Position numbers and translations under genes: made by a program
Notes under the pieces: model-generated
The model's database searches: none
What the model was told of the DNA's origin: nothing
The model's input: only the letters and a program-made list of their open reading frames with translations
Shown: in pieces, positions 44,778 through 52,300 of the stretch
Layout of the letters: every line of letters begins with the position of its first letter
How positions within the stretch are numbered: the first letter of the stretch is position 1
NCBI RefSeq assembly: GCF_046614695.1
Contig: NZ_JBKKHQ010000009.1
Coordinates: 124,001 to 188,000 of the forward strand
Direction: 5' to 3'
Length of the DNA: 64,000 nucleotides
DNA from: Pokkaliibacter sp046614695
GTDB taxonomy: Bacteria > Pseudomonadota > Gammaproteobacteria > Pseudomonadales > Balneatricaceae

Positions 44778-44841
44778 ATTTATGCAACAAAGCCCCTTCA
44801 TTCGACAACACGGGGCCTATTCTGATTTGTGCAACAAAGCC
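44778..44841. mobile_element. Two IS-end-like sequences (IS5-type) in direct orientation
   Basis: ATTTATGCAACAAAGCC (44778-44794) and ATTTGTGCAACAAAGCC (44825-44841) differ at one base. Their reverse complement GGCTTTGTTGCA..AAAT resembles the terminal inverted repeat of IS5-family (IS903-like) elements. No transposase is left. Probably a scar of an excised or decayed element; the family call is from memory of IS ends and needs a database check. Confidence 0.4.
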
Positions 44842-44933
44842 TGGTGCTGCGATAGCTTGGGATTTTAATAAGCTCGAAAGCTCAAAATTTGCGTAAAGAG
44901 TTAATGCGCTCATTTGTGAAATATTAAAAATAA

Positions 44934-45137
44934 TCACTTTGATTCGTCAACAACCTTTTTCCACTCTTCAAAGCTACTAGCCGGCCAATTATTTCCAGGA
45001 TTTAATCCAGAAACTTCGTATGGCCTAGGTTTATTACCGAAGAAGTTAACCCAACCTTTATCTGGGATATTTGCCAACGGGACATCAAACTCCTTGATGA
45101 AGAATTCAGTTCCTTTTGGAAAATCATTGATTTTCAT
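44934..45137 (-). CDS. Small hypothetical protein
   Basis: A 67-codon frame starting at MKINDFPKGTEFFIKEFDVP, rich in aromatic and Pro residues (KGWVNFFGNKPRPYE). An in-frame ATG at 45161 adds eight hydrophobic residues. No clear Shine-Dalgarno or family. The composition is protein-like and AT-rich. Possibly an acquired orphan. Confidence 0.4.
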   Translation of the reverse strand: MKINDFPKGTEFFIKEFDVPLANIPDKGWVNFFGNKPRPYEVSGLNPGNNWPASSFEEWKKVVDESK

Positions 45138-45466
45138 TATTAACCCAATTAAAAACAGCATAAAGAATGTTCGTGTAATGCGTGACTATATTTTCTACAT
45201 AAAAACTCGCGACATATATTTTTCAGACCTTTCATTTCTAGTCATCAATTTTATAGTATTGATTGAATAAAAATTAACTAAAGAAATTCTTATCCGTTAA
45301 ATATGAGCATACTCAATTGAGTGATATGTGTGCACTAATCCACAACACAACATCCATAACTACCTGATACTGACCATTCTTTATGTTGCATCTCGCAGCA
45401 AATAAGCAGAGGCGAGAGCCGCACTTCCGAGTCCAACTCACGCACCAATAGCTTTACACACCTCTT

Positions 45467-46405
45467 TTAAAGAGAATTTTCTCTTTCCAAAAAACCCAAC
45501 ACCTCCTCCCTTTTCGGAATTGACGTCTGTGCACCCAAACGGGTCACGGACAGTGCTGCAGCGGCATGGGCGAAAGGCATCGCCTGCGCCAGTGTTTTGC
45601 CTTCAAGCAGCCCGACCATTAGCCCGGCATTAAAGGTATCCCCTGCGGCGGTGGTATCGACGGCTTCCACGCGATAGCCCGGAATCAGCTGCTGTGCGGT
45701 GCCTTCGTCAGTCACTTCACTTAAGAAAGCGCCACGCGAGCCAAGGGTAATCACCACGGTACCGATGCCTTTACCATGCAGAATCTCTGCCGCTTCGGCC
45801 GCGGCGGCTTCATCCGTGACAGCGATGCCGGTGAGTACCTCGGCTTCGGTTTCGTTGGGGGTGATGATGTCGATGTACTGCAGGAAGTCATCGGGCAGTT
45901 CTTTGGCCGGTGCGGGGTTCAAAATCACCGGGACGCCCGCTTCGCAGGCCGCTTCTGCTGCCAGCATACAACCGCTTAACGGGGTTTCGAGCTGCATGAT
46001 CAGTGCGCCAGCCTGACGAATTGCCGCCAGGTGCGGCTGCACGCGGGATTCATCCAGCAGTGCATTGGCTTCTGCAGAAATACCGATGCAGTTCTCGCCT
46101 TTGGCGTTGATATAAATAATGGCGATGCCGGTGGGCACGTTTTCCACGCTGATGGTGGAGGTATCAATGCCATCGGCTTCGTAACCGGCCTTCATACGCT
46201 GGCCGGTGTCATCATTACCAATGGCTGCAATAAAGCGCACTTTGGCACCCAGACGCGCCGCAGCGACCGCCTGATTCGCGCCTTTGCCCCCGCCAACCAC
46301 CTGATAACCGTGGCCGGTGATGGTTTCACCGGGGCGGGGAAAATCCTGAACCTGCAGAATATGGTCGGCATTGACGCTGCCGAGAACGATAAGAGGCTTA
46401 TCCAT
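45467..46405 (-). CDS. rbsK: Ribokinase
   Basis: A 312-residue PfkB-family kinase that phosphorylates D-ribose at C5. N-terminal GSVNADH and GGGKGANQAVAAARLGA match the ribokinase signature; the C-terminal DTTAAGDTFNAGLMVGLLEG holds the catalytic Asp and anion hole. It lies downstream of rbsD in the same direction with about 65 bases between. No ribose ABC transporter (rbsA, B, C) or RbsR regulator is nearby. Confidence 0.93.
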   Translation of the reverse strand: MDKPLIVLGSVNADHILQVQDFPRPGETITGHGYQVVGGGKGANQAVAAARLGAKVRFIAAIGNDDTGQRMKAGYEADGIDTSTISVENVPTGIAIIYINAKGENCIGISAEANALLDESRVQPHLAAIRQAGALIMQLETPLSGCMLAAEAACEAGVPVILNPAPAKELPDDFLQYIDIITPNETEAEVLTGIAVTDEAAAAEAAEILHGKGIGTVVITLGSRGAFLSEVTDEGTAQQLIPGYRVEAVDTTAAGDTFNAGLMVGLLEGKTLAQAMPFAHAAAALSVTRLGAQTSIPKREEVLGFLERENSL

Positions 46406-46471
46406 GATGTGCTCGCCTGTGGGGCAGTGTTGTGCTGCCCGTAAATCAATAAAAAGAAAACACCCTGCGGC

Positions 46472-46891
46472 TTAAAACGCGACGCCGGCAATCAGAATGA
46501 TATTGGCGTAAGGCGTACATTCGCCGGTGCGCACCACGGCTTTGCTGTTGGCCGAGCGCGACTTGAACTGCTCGTGGGGCACGTAACTCAAGCTGATGTC
46601 GATACCGCGCGTGGCCGCCACGCTGTTGATCAGTGCACAAAGCTGTTCGTGCATTTCCGGGCTGTGTTCGCGGATTTCCTCTGCAAGGATGACCGCTTCA
46701 AAGGCGGTTTCTTCCAGCATCGGGCGCAGCACCTGCTGCAATTGCGGGATGCCACGGCTGACAGCCAGATCAATGCGCGGCACGCCGTTGGGCACCGGAA
46801 GCCCGGCATCACCCACGGTGATTTCATCGGTGTGACCAAGCCTTGCCAGCACGTCGGTCAAGGGATGGTTGAGTAACGTCGCCAATCGCAT
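46472..46891 (-). CDS. rbsD: D-ribose pyranase
   Basis: A 139-residue enzyme, the usual RbsD length, that interconverts pyranose and furanose forms of ribose before phosphorylation. Family pattern: LATLLNHPLTDVLARLGHTDEI (catalytic His), VGDAGLPVPNG, IDLAVSRGIP and a C-terminal VVRTGECTPYANIIL. I start at 46891, with CAGGAG upstream; an in-frame ATG at 46921 adds ten residues with no support. Its pairing with rbsK is standard. Confidence 0.93.
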   Translation of the reverse strand: MRLATLLNHPLTDVLARLGHTDEITVGDAGLPVPNGVPRIDLAVSRGIPQLQQVLRPMLEETAFEAVILAEEIREHSPEMHEQLCALINSVAATRGIDISLSYVPHEQFKSRSANSKAVVRTGECTPYANIILIAGVAF

Positions 46892-47238
46892 GGCATTGCT
46901 CCTGAGAATTGGTCGAGGCACGACCTGTTTTTATTGTTCAGGACGACACGTGCGGAGTCGCCGCCCCCAGGCAGCGCAACACTCACCCACGCACGTGGCT
47001 GAAACACGAGAAATATCGAAGGTAAAAGCCGGCAAGGCCGCTGTTGCCTGCGGTGGCTTTTGCCCGGGGTAATAATGGCGGGGCTATTCGCGTTCCTGCA
47101 ATCGGCCTTTAGTGACAGATGAGGTAAAACCGCATCAATGCTGAAACGAGCTGGCAAGCTATAAGACTAATGGACTGATAAGCACCGAGGCGGCTTGCGC
47201 TGCGCAAGAACCGCTCGAGTGAGGTAAACCGCCCTCTT
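46892..47238. other. Region upstream of rbsD
   Basis: 347 bases with no ORF that looks real. It must contain the rbsDK promoter. I saw no LacI-type palindrome or other recognisable operator; a few C/G-rich stretches (around 47050-47080) are unexplained. Confidence 0.4.
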
Positions 47239-47727
47239 TTATTGCAAGCGCTCGGTCCCCGGCATTAATGATTCGCCAAAGCTTAAGGCCAGATCCCACT
47301 GGCTGCGCTCAGTGACCTGCTGCAACACGTTGGCTAACCCATAGAGCAAACCATCGTTTAGCAGAAAGTTCTCGCCATGCTCTTTCTGATCAAAAAGCCC
47401 GATAATGTGCCGGTCTTCATGGGTGCCGTGACGAATGCTGGTAACCAGTAGAGGGGCACTGGTGAGTTCAGCGGGTTGCTCTTCTTCCTGCATGGTCAGC
47501 TCGGCAGAAGCCTGATGGCTGCGGGAATTTTTCATCCAGCTGCTGGCGCTGGCATCCTGCGGCATGTGCTGCTCGATGAGGCTGGCATCCATACGCTGCT
47601 GCAGAATATTCCATAAAATCCGGCAGCAACGGCGGGTCAGCCAGAAACCCAGAATGCCCTTATCACCGGCATTCACACGCAATAACAGACGGTCTTCCAT
47701 CGCATCGTAAGTCAGTTGAAATTGCAT
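47239..47727 (-). CDS. Conserved hypothetical protein (DRLLLRV-type)
   Basis: A 162-residue cytosolic protein. The start MQFQLTYDAMEDRLLLRVNA and the FWLTRRCCRILWNILQ helix recall a family of gammaproteobacterial proteins that I know only as hypothetical. A variable acidic linker (QEEEQPAELTS) follows, then a second conserved part (LNDGLLYGLANVLQQVTERSQWDL). No catalytic motif is evident. It stands alone upstream of the TetR gene's end, in the same direction. Confidence 0.65.
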   Translation of the reverse strand: MQFQLTYDAMEDRLLLRVNAGDKGILGFWLTRRCCRILWNILQQRMDASLIEQHMPQDASASSWMKNSRSHQASAELTMQEEEQPAELTSAPLLVTSIRHGTHEDRHIIGLFDQKEHGENFLLNDGLLYGLANVLQQVTERSQWDLALSFGESLMPGTERLQ

Positions 47728-47857
47728 TCGGGCTTCCTCACTCCTTCAGAAATGAACGCCGCGGCACGGGCCTCTTTCAAGCATAGACAACTTACGCCGG
47801 AGCGTGACTTGCTCGCACAAACAAGTCAGCGCGCAATGAAGGACTATGCGCCTCCGG

Positions 47858-48409
47858 TTAGCGAGGCGCCGTCAGAATGGCCCGCGAGAGAATCTCAAAA
47901 TGCCGCTCGGCCCGAACGCCGGAGGATGGCTGCTCTTTCAGCCAGGCCAGCGCGGCGATGAGGTCAAAGAGTTCATCGCCGCTTAAATCCGCCCTCGCCT
48001 TGCCCTCCTCCTGCGCATTACGAAGCAATTCCGCTCCTGCGGCACGCAAGCTGACACAGGAGGAATGCAGGGCGGAGTCCAGATCCTCAATCGCGCCCAT
48101 CATGAGCTGGATGATGCCCTGATGGGTGTAGGTAAATTCAGTGATTTCACTCACCCACAGCATCAGCGCCTCTTCACTGTGGTGTTGCTCCGCCACGTGC
48201 CGCGCCCGCACGGCCGCCGCATCAAAGCTTGAACGCAGAATTGCCTCAAGCAGTGCCTCACGATTGGGAAAATGCCGGTACAGCGTGCCCATGCCGACCT
48301 CGGCTTTACGGGCGATATTGCGAAGCGAGGCATTCACGCCCTGCTCGGCAAACTCTTGCTGGGCGATGGTTAAAAGCTGCTGATAGTTCTGCTGTGCATC
48401 CGCTCGCAT
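47858..48409 (-). CDS. TetR family transcriptional repressor
   Basis: A 183-residue TetR protein: N-terminal HTH (FAEQGVNASLRNIARKAEVGMGTLYRHFPNREALLEAI) and an all-helical ligand domain resembling the SbtR-type C-domain. It is divergent from an oxidoreductase gene, with three copies of a GGAGCANTGNTCC palindrome between them; it very probably represses both. Ligand unknown, but the target enzyme suggests an electrophile such as a quinone or enal. Confidence 0.88.
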   Translation of the reverse strand: MRADAQQNYQQLLTIAQQEFAEQGVNASLRNIARKAEVGMGTLYRHFPNREALLEAILRSSFDAAAVRARHVAEQHHSEEALMLWVSEITEFTYTHQGIIQLMMGAIEDLDSALHSSCVSLRAAGAELLRNAQEEGKARADLSGDELFDLIAALAWLKEQPSSGVRAERHFEILSRAILTAPR

Positions 48410-48427
48410 AGGTCACCATTGACAAAC

Positions 48428-48506
48428 GGAGCACTGCTCCCCATATTAAACGGAGCAGTGTTCCTATTTAGTTATTCGCTAGGACTCATAATATGAGCAC
48501 TGCTCC
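48428..48506. promoter_or_regulatory. Three TetR-type operator palindromes
   Basis: GGAGCACTGCTCC (48428-48440), GGAGCAGTGTTCC (48452-48464) and TGAGCACTGCTCC (48494-48506) lie between the divergent TetR and oxidoreductase genes. The first is a perfect 6-1-6 palindrome. Spacing of the centres is 24 and 42 bases, so the first two could be bound on the same or nearby DNA faces. Confidence 0.75.
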
Positions 48507-48541
48507 GTTATTGAAAGATTCATGACTCTGAGGAGAGCAGC

Positions 48542-49558
48542 ATGCAGCCGCAATCAATGAAAGCCGTGCAACTTCATACGTTCGGTGGGCCAGACGTGCT
48601 CCGCTTTGAAGAGGCGCCCGTCCCTGTCGTTGGGCCTGATGAGGTGCTGGTGAAAGTCCGTGCAGTGGGTATTAACCCGCCGGACTGGTATCTGCGCGAT
48701 GGCTACAAGATGCTGCCGCCAGAGTGGCAACCGGCGGTCGAGTTTCCGCTGATTCCCGGAACGGATATCGCCGGAGAAGTCGTCAGCCTGGGCGAAGCCG
48801 TGACAGGCTTTGCCGTCGGCGATGCGGTCTATTCCATGGTGCGCTTTCCTGAAGGCTTAGCCGGAGAAAGCCGCGCTTATGCTGAATATGTGGCTGTGCC
48901 CGCCCACCAGTTGGGCCACAAACCTTCGGCGATCAGTGATGAAGAAGCCGCCGCTGCGCCGATGTCGCTGCTGACAGCCTGGCAGTTTCTGATGGACCTG
49001 GGTCATAACGAGGCCAACCCTTTGCAAGCCGCACAGCATCAGCCGGTTGCCCTGAAAGGTAAGCGCGTGCTGATCAACGGCGCTGCCGGTGGTGTCGGTC
49101 ATTTTCTGGTGCAGATTGCCAAATGGCAGGGAGCCCACGTGGTTGCAGTGGCCTCTGGCGCACATGAGGCTTTCCTGCGCGAGCTGGGTGCTGATGAGTT
49201 TATCGACTACACCACAACCTCCGTGACAGAAGCAGTCGACCCTGTCGATCTGGTGGTGGATGCCGTCGGCGGTGCACACGCCGAAGGCTTTATCGCCATC
49301 ATCAATCGCGGTGGTGCCCTCTTCCCGATTTTCCCCTTGGGCTTTGATGGCTTTGAAACGGCCAGGCACGCAGGAGTTAACGTCTCAACGACGCAGGTGC
49401 GCTCCAATGGCGCGCAACTGGATGAACTCGCCAAACTGCTGGAGCAAGGCATCATCAAGGTGACCATCGACAGCCAGTATCCGCTGGCACAGGCTACCCA
49501 AGCGCACATCCGTGCAGCCAAAGGTCATATCCGCGGCAAGCTGGTGTTGACGGTCTGA
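48542..49558 (+). CDS. NADP-dependent zinc-free medium-chain oxidoreductase (quinone/enone reductase type)
   Basis: A 338-residue medium-chain dehydrogenase/reductase. It has FPLIPGTDIAGEVVSLG and the nucleotide-binding INGAAGGVGHFLVQIAK; the zinc ligands of alcohol dehydrogenases are absent, as in quinone oxidoreductases. It likely reduces quinones or alpha,beta-unsaturated carbonyls with NADPH. The ATG at 48542 follows GAGGAGAGC. Control by the divergent TetR protein is implied by the operator trio in between. Confidence 0.88.
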   Translation: MQPQSMKAVQLHTFGGPDVLRFEEAPVPVVGPDEVLVKVRAVGINPPDWYLRDGYKMLPPEWQPAVEFPLIPGTDIAGEVVSLGEAVTGFAVGDAVYSMVRFPEGLAGESRAYAEYVAVPAHQLGHKPSAISDEEAAAAPMSLLTAWQFLMDLGHNEANPLQAAQHQPVALKGKRVLINGAAGGVGHFLVQIAKWQGAHVVAVASGAHEAFLRELGADEFIDYTTTSVTEAVDPVDLVVDAVGGAHAEGFIAIINRGGALFPIFPLGFDGFETARHAGVNVSTTQVRSNGAQLDELAKLLEQGIIKVTIDSQYPLAQATQAHIRAAKGHIRGKLVLTV

Positions 49559-50106
49559 ACCCGTTCGGAAGCTCGTCGGGTGAGCGCTTATCGGCGTAAA
49601 AACCCGGCGAACTTTCTCATAGAGAAAATGGTTCAGGCTCACAGAGAACATTGTGCCGGCCCACAGAAAAAATTGTGCAGGACAGCAAATATTGCACACC
49701 TTGCACCAATTTAATTTACAGACAGGAAAAGCTGTCCTAGGGTTAGAAAGCGACGTTAAAAGAGGACTTTTGACGGTTGCCGATTGGCCCTGAAAGCCTC
49801 AGAAAAGAAGAACCACAACAAGAATAAAACGCACAGCGACTCGCTGCTGCAAGGAGGTTCACCCCACGGGCGCCACTGCCCGCCAGCGTTCCCATCACCC
49901 TGCCTTGCACACAAGGCAGATACCTCAACCCTGTGAAATGCCCCAGCGCACAAAAGACAAAGCAGACACACAACCAAGACAGTAAGGCTCATCGAAGGCC
50001 CCCTCGGTTTATGACATACCCCGTCTGCGACCGTGCCCCGATCCGGGTTTGGCGACCTTCCGGCAAACATGATTTGTACCTGACGATAACAACAAGAAGG
50101 TAGCCT
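49559..50106. other. Intergenic region before the 2-oxoacid dehydrogenase operon
   Basis: 548 bases. The first part holds three tandem 22-bp repeats (separate entry). The remainder includes small overlapping open frames on the minus strand without ribosome sites or protein-like composition. A weak -24/-12-like sequence is at 50049-50065. No clear sigma-70 promoter or terminator was seen. Confidence 0.45.
49616..49681. repeat. Three contiguous 22-bp imperfect direct repeats
   Basis: Units at 49616-49637, 49638-49659 and 49660-49681 share a pattern close to CYCAYAGAgAAmATkGTkCMGG; units 2 and 3 differ at four positions. Each unit contains an internal partial dyad (CACA...TGTG in units 2 and 3). 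Tandem ~20-bp repeats ending near a TG-type end (reading TGTCCTGCAC on the minus strand) recall the terminal transposase sites of IS21-type elements; no transposase is present. Confidence 0.7.
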
Positions 50107-51318
50107 ATGAACAGTCACGCCAAACCGGTCGATGTACAGGTCCATCGGCTGCGCTTTATCACCCGAGATGACCTGACGATCCCGACGTTCAGCCTCCTGA
50201 AGGAAGACGGTACGCCCTGGCCCAAAGCCGAGTTACCAGAGATAGAACAAGCCACCGCGCTTCGTATCTACCACACCTTTGTGCGAATCCGCGCGCTGGA
50301 TGAACGCATGCTCGCGGCTCAGCGTCAGGGCCGCATCAGCTTTTATATGACCGAGTCCGGCGAGGAAGCGACGGATATTGCCTCCACGGCGGCGATGGCC
50401 GAGGACGACATGATCTTCGCCCAGTACCGCGAACAGGGCGCCATCGCCTACCGTGGCTATTCCCTCGACAACTTTATGAACCAGTTGTTTTCCAATGCCG
50501 AGGACCTGGGCAAAGGCCGCCAGATGCCGATTCACTATGGCGCGGCAGACCTGCACTACATGACCATTTCCTCGCCACTGGCAACGCAAATCCCCCAGGC
50601 CACCGGCTATGCCTACGGCATTAAAGCGCGTGGTGGCAACAACTGCGTGCTGTGCTTTTTTGGCGAAGGCGCGGCTTCCGAGGGTGATTTTCATGCAGCG
50701 CTGAATATGGCGGGTGTGCTGCGGGTGCCGGTGATTTTCTTCTGCCGCAATAACCGTTATGCCATTTCCACTCCCGTGAGCGAGCAGTGTGCCGGTGATG
50801 GTATTGCCCCGCGTGGTTTGAGCTATGGCCTGCATACCATTCGGGTGGATGGCAACGATGCGCTGGCCATTTTCAAGGCGACTCAGGCCGCCCGCAAAAT
50901 GGCGGTAGAAAAGCAGCAACCGGTACTGATTGAAGCCATGACCTATCGCCTCGGTGCCCATTCTTCTTCTGATGATCCGCGCGGGTATCGCAGCAAGGAA
51001 GAAGAAGAGCACTGGCGCAGTAAGGATCCGGTGAATCGCTATCGCCAGTGGTTGCTCAATCAGGGCTGGCTGACGGAAGCAGAGGATGCCGAGCTTCGTG
51101 AGACTGAGAAAAAAGCCATCCTTTCCGCCATGAAAGCGGCAGAAAAACGCCCCTGCGTCACTTTGGATACGCTGGTGACCGACGTCTACGAAGCGGTGCC
51201 CTGGCATCTTCAGGAACAACTGGATCAGCTCACGGCACATGTGGCCAATTACCCCGAGCATTATCCCATTGCAGGCAAAGCCATAAGTGAGCCTGCAGGA
51301 GGGTCACGCCATGAGTGA
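50107..51318 (+). CDS. bkdA1: Branched-chain 2-oxoacid dehydrogenase E1, alpha subunit
   Basis: A 403-residue thiamine-diphosphate enzyme subunit (with E1 beta) that decarboxylates branched-chain 2-oxoacids from Val, Leu and Ile. Recognisable blocks: ISFYMTESGEEATDIAST, FAQYREQGAIAYRGY, GRQMPIHYG, the TPP/Mg motif GEGAASEGDFHAALNMA...NNRYAIS, and the phosphorylation-loop-like YRLGAHSSSDDPRGYR. Length agrees with Pseudomonas BkdA1. The ATG at 50107 follows AGAAGGTAGCCT. E1 beta overlaps its 3' end by eight bases. Confidence 0.9.
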   Translation: MNSHAKPVDVQVHRLRFITRDDLTIPTFSLLKEDGTPWPKAELPEIEQATALRIYHTFVRIRALDERMLAAQRQGRISFYMTESGEEATDIASTAAMAEDDMIFAQYREQGAIAYRGYSLDNFMNQLFSNAEDLGKGRQMPIHYGAADLHYMTISSPLATQIPQATGYAYGIKARGGNNCVLCFFGEGAASEGDFHAALNMAGVLRVPVIFFCRNNRYAISTPVSEQCAGDGIAPRGLSYGLHTIRVDGNDALAIFKATQAARKMAVEKQQPVLIEAMTYRLGAHSSSDDPRGYRSKEEEEHWRSKDPVNRYRQWLLNQGWLTEAEDAELRETEKKAILSAMKAAEKRPCVTLDTLVTDVYEAVPWHLQEQLDQLTAHVANYPEHYPIAGKAISEPAGGSRHE

Positions 51319-52288
51319 TATGAACCTGCTGCAAGCCATTAACAGCGCACTGGATATCGCCATGCAGACGGATGAATCCGCCCTCTGTTTTGGTGAGGAC
51401 GTCGGCTATTTCGGCGGCGTGTTCCGCGCCACCAGCCATCTACAGGAAAAGTACGGCAAACTGCGCTGCTTCAACACGCCCCTGACCGAACAGGGCATTG
51501 TTGGTTTTGCCAACGGTCTGGCGGCAGGCGGCACCACCGCCATCGCCGAGATTCAGTTTGCCGATTACATCTTCCCGGCTTTCGATCAGATCGTGAATGA
51601 AACCGCCAAGTTCCGTTATCGCACAGGAAACCAGTTTCGCGTCGGTGGTCTTACCATTCGTACGCCTTACGGCGGCGGAATTCGCGGCGGGCATTATCAC
51701 TCCCAGTCGCCGGAAGCCTATTTCACTCACACGCCGGGCCTCACTGTGGTCGTGCCGCGCAATGCCTATCAGGCCAAAGGGCTGCTATTAAGCGCCATCC
51801 GTCAGCAGGACCCGGTGATTTTCTTTGAACCCAAACGCCTTTATCGCGCCTGTATTAACGACGTGCCGGAAGAGGATTACGAGCTGCCGCTGGGCAAAGC
51901 CGACATCGTCCGCGAAGGCACGGACATCACCCTGCTGGCCTGGGGCGCACAAGTGGAAACCATTGAACAAGCAGCCGATCTTGCCGCCGCCGAAGGCATC
52001 TCCTGTGAAGTGATCGACTTGCGTTCGCTGCTGCCATGGGATGTGGAGACGCTCACCGCTTCGGTGCGTAAAACCGGGCGTCTGGTCATTAACCATGAGG
52101 CCCCGCTCACCAGTGGCTTTGGTGCTGAGATCGCCGCCAGCGTGCAGGAGCGCTGCTTCCTGTCACTGGAAGCGCCCATCCTGCGAGTGACCGGTCTGGA
52201 TACGCCCTACCCGCTGGCGCTGGAGAAGGAATACATGCCGGATCAATGGAAAACCTTCGCTGCCATTCAGCGCACCATGAATTACTAG
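51311..52288 (+). CDS. bkdA2: Branched-chain 2-oxoacid dehydrogenase E1, beta subunit
   Basis: A 325-residue transketolase-type subunit completing the E1 heterotetramer. It contains CFGEDVGYFGGVFRAT, NTPLTEQGIVGFANGLA, ADYIFPAFDQIVNE and YGGGIRGGHYHSQSPEAYF, all typical of BkdA2/PdhB-like proteins. The ATG at 51311 has AGGAGG upstream; a TTG at 51287 is disfavoured. It overlaps the alpha gene by eight bases, implying coupled translation and equal stoichiometry. Confidence 0.92.
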   Translation: MSDMNLLQAINSALDIAMQTDESALCFGEDVGYFGGVFRATSHLQEKYGKLRCFNTPLTEQGIVGFANGLAAGGTTAIAEIQFADYIFPAFDQIVNETAKFRYRTGNQFRVGGLTIRTPYGGGIRGGHYHSQSPEAYFTHTPGLTVVVPRNAYQAKGLLLSAIRQQDPVIFFEPKRLYRACINDVPEEDYELPLGKADIVREGTDITLLAWGAQVETIEQAADLAAAEGISCEVIDLRSLLPWDVETLTASVRKTGRLVINHEAPLTSGFGAEIAASVQERCFLSLEAPILRVTGLDTPYPLALEKEYMPDQWKTFAAIQRTMNY

Positions 52289-52300
52289 GAGAGCCGCGTC

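Larger units (their letters stand above)
44637..45466. other. IS-scarred AT-rich intergenic region
   Basis: 830 bases without a large gene. It contains two direct copies of an IS-end-like sequence (44778-44841) and a small ORF (44934-45137). A reading frame at about 44690-44767 gives a short Lys-rich peptide ending at a stop with no start, perhaps a remnant of a lost gene. The rest (45162-45466) is AT-rich and structureless to the eye. Confidence 0.4.

Noticed and set aside
50049..50065. -24/-12-like sequence TTGGCGACCTTCCGGCA before the bkd operon
   Set aside because: GG-N10-GC spacing is right, but the ACG and TTG parts of the consensus do not match; much weaker than the BON promoter.
50233..51261. 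342-codon open frame antisense to E1 alpha
   Set aside because: Antisense shadow of a clear gene; composition rich in His, Arg and Gly as typical for such shadows.
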